From the NCBI GenBank assembly GCA_964468755.1, contig CAYXWH010000021.1, positions 1 through 25,339 of the forward strand: a DNA stretch of 25,339 nt, in the 5' to 3' direction. The notes under the pieces were generated by a model. The model did no database searches, had not been told where the DNA came from, and saw only the letters and a program-made list of their open reading frames with translations. A program made the translations under genes and the position numbers. Numbering within the stretch: the first letter of the stretch is position 1; the number at the start of each line of letters is the position of its first letter. Shown here piece by piece: positions 23,165 to 25,339 of the stretch. Source of the DNA: CAYXWH01 sp964468755. GTDB lineage: Bacteria > Chloroflexota > Dehalococcoidia > Dehalococcoidales > RBG-16-60-22.

Positions 23165-24547
23165 TCAATAGTGGATGGTCTTTCCCTCTACGTTTAGTGC
23201 CGCTTCCATCACCGCTTCTGACACCGTGGGGTGAGCATGGACAGCGGTAGCAATGTCGTCAAAAGTGGCTTCCATTTTTATGCCGAGAACAGACTCGGCA
23301 ATCAGTTCGGTTGCATGGGGCCCGATAATGTGTGCCCCCAGAATTTCACCGTAGCTGGCATCGGTGATAATTTTCACCATTCCAGATGTCTCATTCAGTA
23401 TGACTGCCTTGCCGCTGGCGGCAAGCGGGCATCGGCCGACTTTTATATCCACGTATTTCTCTCTGGCTTCCTTCTCGGTTAACCCGACACCGGCTACCTC
23501 AGGAGAAGTGTATACGCACCGGGGGGCAGCCCGGTAATCTATCAGTCTATCAATGCCCATAGCGTTCTCCACGGCACACTTGCCCTCGTCCATGGCAACG
23601 TGGGCGAGCATCAAGCCCCCAATCACGTCCCCGATGGCATAAACGCCGGGAATACTGGTCTCCATGCGCTCGTTCACCACGATTCTGCCTTTGTCCATCG
23701 CTATCCCCAGTTTGTCGACTCCGAGACCATCGGTGTAGGGACGGCGGCCGACTGCCAGCAGTACCTTTTCCGCAGTGATTTCCTGGGCATGGTTACCTTC
23801 CGTAGAGAACGAGACGGTTTCCCTGTCATCGTCGGCGCTGCTGATGCCGGTGACAGTGGCGCCGGTATGTATGGCGATGCCTTCCTTTTGCATGGTATCT
23901 TCCAGCTTGCCGGCGATTTCGGTGTCCTCGGTCGGCAGCAGTTGCGGCATCATCTCCACGATGGTTACCTCGCTGCCCATTCGGTGCATAATCTGGGCGA
24001 ACTCCAGCCCGATTACGCCGCCGCCGATGATTACCATGCTTTCAGGAAATTGCTCCATGGTCAGGGCGTCATCACTGGTAATAACGCCCGGTCGGTCAGC
24101 GCCCTTGATGGGAACGGTGGCGGGTGTTGAGCCGGTGGCGATGATGATGCTATCGGCGGTTATGGTATTGCCCTGTCCGGTGATGCTCACGGTCTTGTTA
24201 TCGACCAGGGTGGCTGTATCGTTGACCACCGTTATCTTGTTTCGCCTCATCAGGGTGTTAACGCCGTTGACCAGTCGCTTGACCACTGCCTGTTTACGCT
24301 CGTTTACCACCGGGAAATCTACCGACACTCCCTCTACGGAGATGCCGAAGGTTGCGGCGTTCCTGATTTGCGACAGGATACTGGCTGATTCCAGCAGTGC
24401 TTTGGTGGGAATACAGCCCCGGTTGATACAGGTCCCGCCCAGTGTATCTTTTTCGACCAGGGTAACCTGAGCGCCTAGCTGTGCCGCCCGAATGGCAGCG
24501 ACGTAGCCACCGGGCCCGCCGCCGATTACCACGATATTCTTCGTCAC
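23165..24547 (-). CDS. lpdA: Dihydrolipoamide dehydrogenase (E3)
   Basis: E3 reoxidises dihydrolipoamide of 2-oxoacid dehydrogenases or the glycine cleavage system with NAD. The 460-residue protein has the FAD motif VIGGGPGGYVAA, the redox disulfide C40-x4-C45 in GGTCINRGCIP, the NAD motif GGGVIGLEFA, and the C-terminal HAHPTVSE with the active-site His-Glu pair. The start is GTG 24547, with AAGGGG overlapping the E2 stop codon upstream. The length is normal. Its place between E2 and lipB indicates that it serves a 2-oxoacid dehydrogenase complex here. Confidence 0.96.
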   Translation of the reverse strand: MTKNIVVIGGGPGGYVAAIRAAQLGAQVTLVEKDTLGGTCINRGCIPTKALLESASILSQIRNAATFGISVEGVSVDFPVVNERKQAVVKRLVNGVNTLMRRNKITVVNDTATLVDNKTVSITGQGNTITADSIIIATGSTPATVPIKGADRPGVITSDDALTMEQFPESMVIIGGGVIGLEFAQIMHRMGSEVTIVEMMPQLLPTEDTEIAGKLEDTMQKEGIAIHTGATVTGISSADDDRETVSFSTEGNHAQEITAEKVLLAVGRRPYTDGLGVDKLGIAMDKGRIVVNERMETSIPGVYAIGDVIGGLMLAHVAMDEGKCAVENAMGIDRLIDYRAAPRCVYTSPEVAGVGLTEKEAREKYVDIKVGRCPLAASGKAVILNETSGMVKIITDASYGEILGAHIIGPHATELIAESVLGIKMEATFDDIATAVHAHPTVSEAVMEAALNVEGKTIHY

Positions 24548-24558
24548 TGTTTTACCCC

Positions 24559-25041
24559 TTAACGCTGGTTATATGTTGAAGCGATACTGTAAAAATAGAC
24601 TGCGGGATTTTCAATGTAGTTTTTCAGGCTCTGCAGGAACTGTGACCCGATAACACCATCGATGACACGGTGGTCGATGGATAACGTCAGTGTCATCATC
24701 GGTCGTACCACAATCTGGCCTTCCCGTACCACGGCTCTATCGGCACTACGGCCAATAGCCAGGATGGCGGCTTCAGGGGGCTGGAGTATGGCGCTGAACT
24801 GGTCTATGCCATACATTCCCAGGTTGGAGATGGTGAACGTGCTGTCCTTCATCTCAGCCATTCCGATTTTACCGTCTCTGGCTCGCTGGACGAGGTCGGC
24901 TCTGGCAAGGACAATCTCTTCAAGTGATTTCCGGTTAGCCTGGCGAATGACCGGCACAATAAGTCCGCCTTCAACCGAGGTGACCAACCCGATGTCAATT
25001 CGTTTGAAGACCTTCACCGAATCGTCTATATAGGAACAATT
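24559..25041 (-). CDS. 2-oxoacid dehydrogenase E2 acyltransferase, C-terminal catalytic part (truncated)
   Basis: The native part begins near Asn at 25041 and gives about 160 residues. They start with NCSYIDDSVKVFKRIDIG and contain GLIVPVI, FTISNLGMYG and the catalytic SIDHRVIDG. This is the second half of the trimeric acyltransferase core of E2 proteins. The lipoyl domain, the E3-binding domain and the first half of the core are missing. The open frame continues to 25290, but those upstream codons are uronate isomerase in a different base composition, so the true upstream E2 sequence was lost at the junction. The substrate type (pyruvate, branched-chain, acetoin) cannot be decided from this part. 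Confidence 0.88.
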   Translation of the reverse strand, partial: NCSYIDDSVKVFKRIDIGLVTSVEGGLIVPVIRQANRKSLEEIVLARADLVQRARDGKIGMAEMKDSTFTISNLGMYGIDQFSAILQPPEAAILAIGRSADRAVVREGQIVVRPMMTLTLSIDHRVIDGVIGSQFLQSLKNYIENPAVYFYSIASTYNQR

Positions 25042-25339
25042 CGCCGCGGGGTCGTGGACATGGACGACGCCGGCGAGATGGTCCACGACCCCGCGCGCCA
25101 CCAGCCCGGCGAGCCAGTTCGCGGCCGCACGCCGCCACACGTCGTGCCGCGCCGGGATCGACGGGAAGGCGCGTGTATCATCGTTGAAGCCGACCGTGTT
25201 GTACAGCCCTGCCGTCTCGGTCACCTGTTCCCAATAGCGCATCATGCCGTTCAGGCTGTCGTGGAACCACCACGGCGGTCCCAGGCGCACGCTTGGATAG
25301 TGGCCCGCCAGCGGCGCCAGCTCGCGCGCGTAGGTCGTC
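25042..25339 (-). CDS. uxaC: Glucuronate (uronate) isomerase, C-terminal fragment of foreign origin
   Basis: Read on the minus strand from the window edge, the frame gives ELAPLAGHYPSVRLGPPWWF, then HDSLNGMMRYWEQV and TAGLYNTVGFNDDTRAF, then SIPARHDVWRR. These are C-terminal motifs of UxaC, which interconverts glucuronate and fructuronate. The stretch is much richer in G and C than the rest of the window and has strong GC preference at third codon positions, as in high-GC bacteria. After GVVD the frame runs into the inverted repeat at 25045-25095 and then directly into E2. UxaC has no connection with E2, and no other sugar-acid gene is nearby. Confidence 0.85.
25045..25095. repeat. 15-bp inverted repeat with 21-base loop at the chimeric junction
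   Basis: The arms are 25045-25059 (CGCGGGGTCGTGGAC) and 25081-25095, its exact complement. The + strand from 25045 to 25089 translates as RGVVDMDDAGEMVHD, the expected sense continuation of UxaC, whereas beyond it the UxaC code is on the minus strand. The repeat is the turning point of a fold-back. Confidence 0.9.

Noticed and set aside
25045..25095. The inverted repeat as a terminator or recombinase site
   Set aside because: Both arms and loop are coding sequence of uxaC in opposite orientations, and no T-run or recombinase gene is present.
24559..25290. A natural uronate isomerase-acyltransferase fusion protein
   Set aside because: The frame is open across the junction, but composition changes abruptly, both halves are incomplete, and the inverted repeat explains the join as a fold-back artefact.
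1..25339. CRISPR arrays, tRNA or rRNA genes, insertion sequences
   Set aside because: Reading both strands I found no regularly spaced repeats, no cloverleaf with CCA end, no rRNA-like segment and no transposase motifs.

Overview
The window looks like a metagenomic or single-cell contig from an anaerobic, non-pathogenic bacterium of moderate GC. The gene content fits sediment or marine Chloroflexota (Dehalococcoidia-like): unlinked SdhA/AprA-type flavoproteins, a cytoplasmic molybdopterin enzyme with a small Fe-S partner, COG2159 amidohydrolases, a 4-hydroxybutyryl-CoA dehydratase, and a lipoate/2-oxoacid dehydrogenase block. The phylum is an inference from gene style; no rRNA or tRNA gene is visible to confirm it.

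Layout. Positions 1-84 are the last codons of a TRAP-type permease. Positions 198-734 hold a small protein gene of uncertain family whose 5' end carries two in-frame stops. Positions 807-2732 (+) encode a fumarate-reductase-like flavoprotein and a 2[4Fe-4S] ferredoxin. Convergent to them, 2852-4474 (-) encode an NSS-family sodium symporter and a 35-residue MetS-like partner. A 590-bp intergenic stretch leads to a YfcE-type phosphoesterase (+). Then come recN, a PlsY-like membrane protein and a PflX-type radical SAM protein, all on the minus strand. Positions 9598-17037 form a catabolic island: two paralogous amidohydrolases flank a molybdopterin oxidoreductase/ferredoxin pair, followed by a second large flavoprotein. 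The best sigma70-like promoters of the window lie here. Positions 17108-25041 are a long minus-strand run in transcription order E2 - lpd - lipB - lipA - iron alcohol dehydrogenase - 4-hydroxybutyryl-CoA dehydratase - acyl-CoA ligase.

How the genes may work together. E2, Lpd, LipB and LipA form a 2-oxoacid dehydrogenase complex with its lipoylation machinery. The three genes after lipA can be read as a 4-hydroxybutyrate module: oxidation/reduction of the 4-hydroxyacid and semialdehyde, CoA activation, and radical dehydration to crotonyl-CoA. The amidohydrolase/Mo-enzyme/flavoprotein island probably handles a cyclic or phenolic substrate, but the compound cannot be read from the sequence.

The right end is not native. 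From about 25042 to 25339 the DNA switches to high GC and encodes, in frame with the truncated E2, the C-terminal part of a glucuronate isomerase (UxaC). A 15-bp inverted repeat at the junction has the exact form of a fold-back strand switch inside uxaC. The apparent E2 ORF start is therefore artificial, and the contig end is most likely an amplification or assembly chimera.
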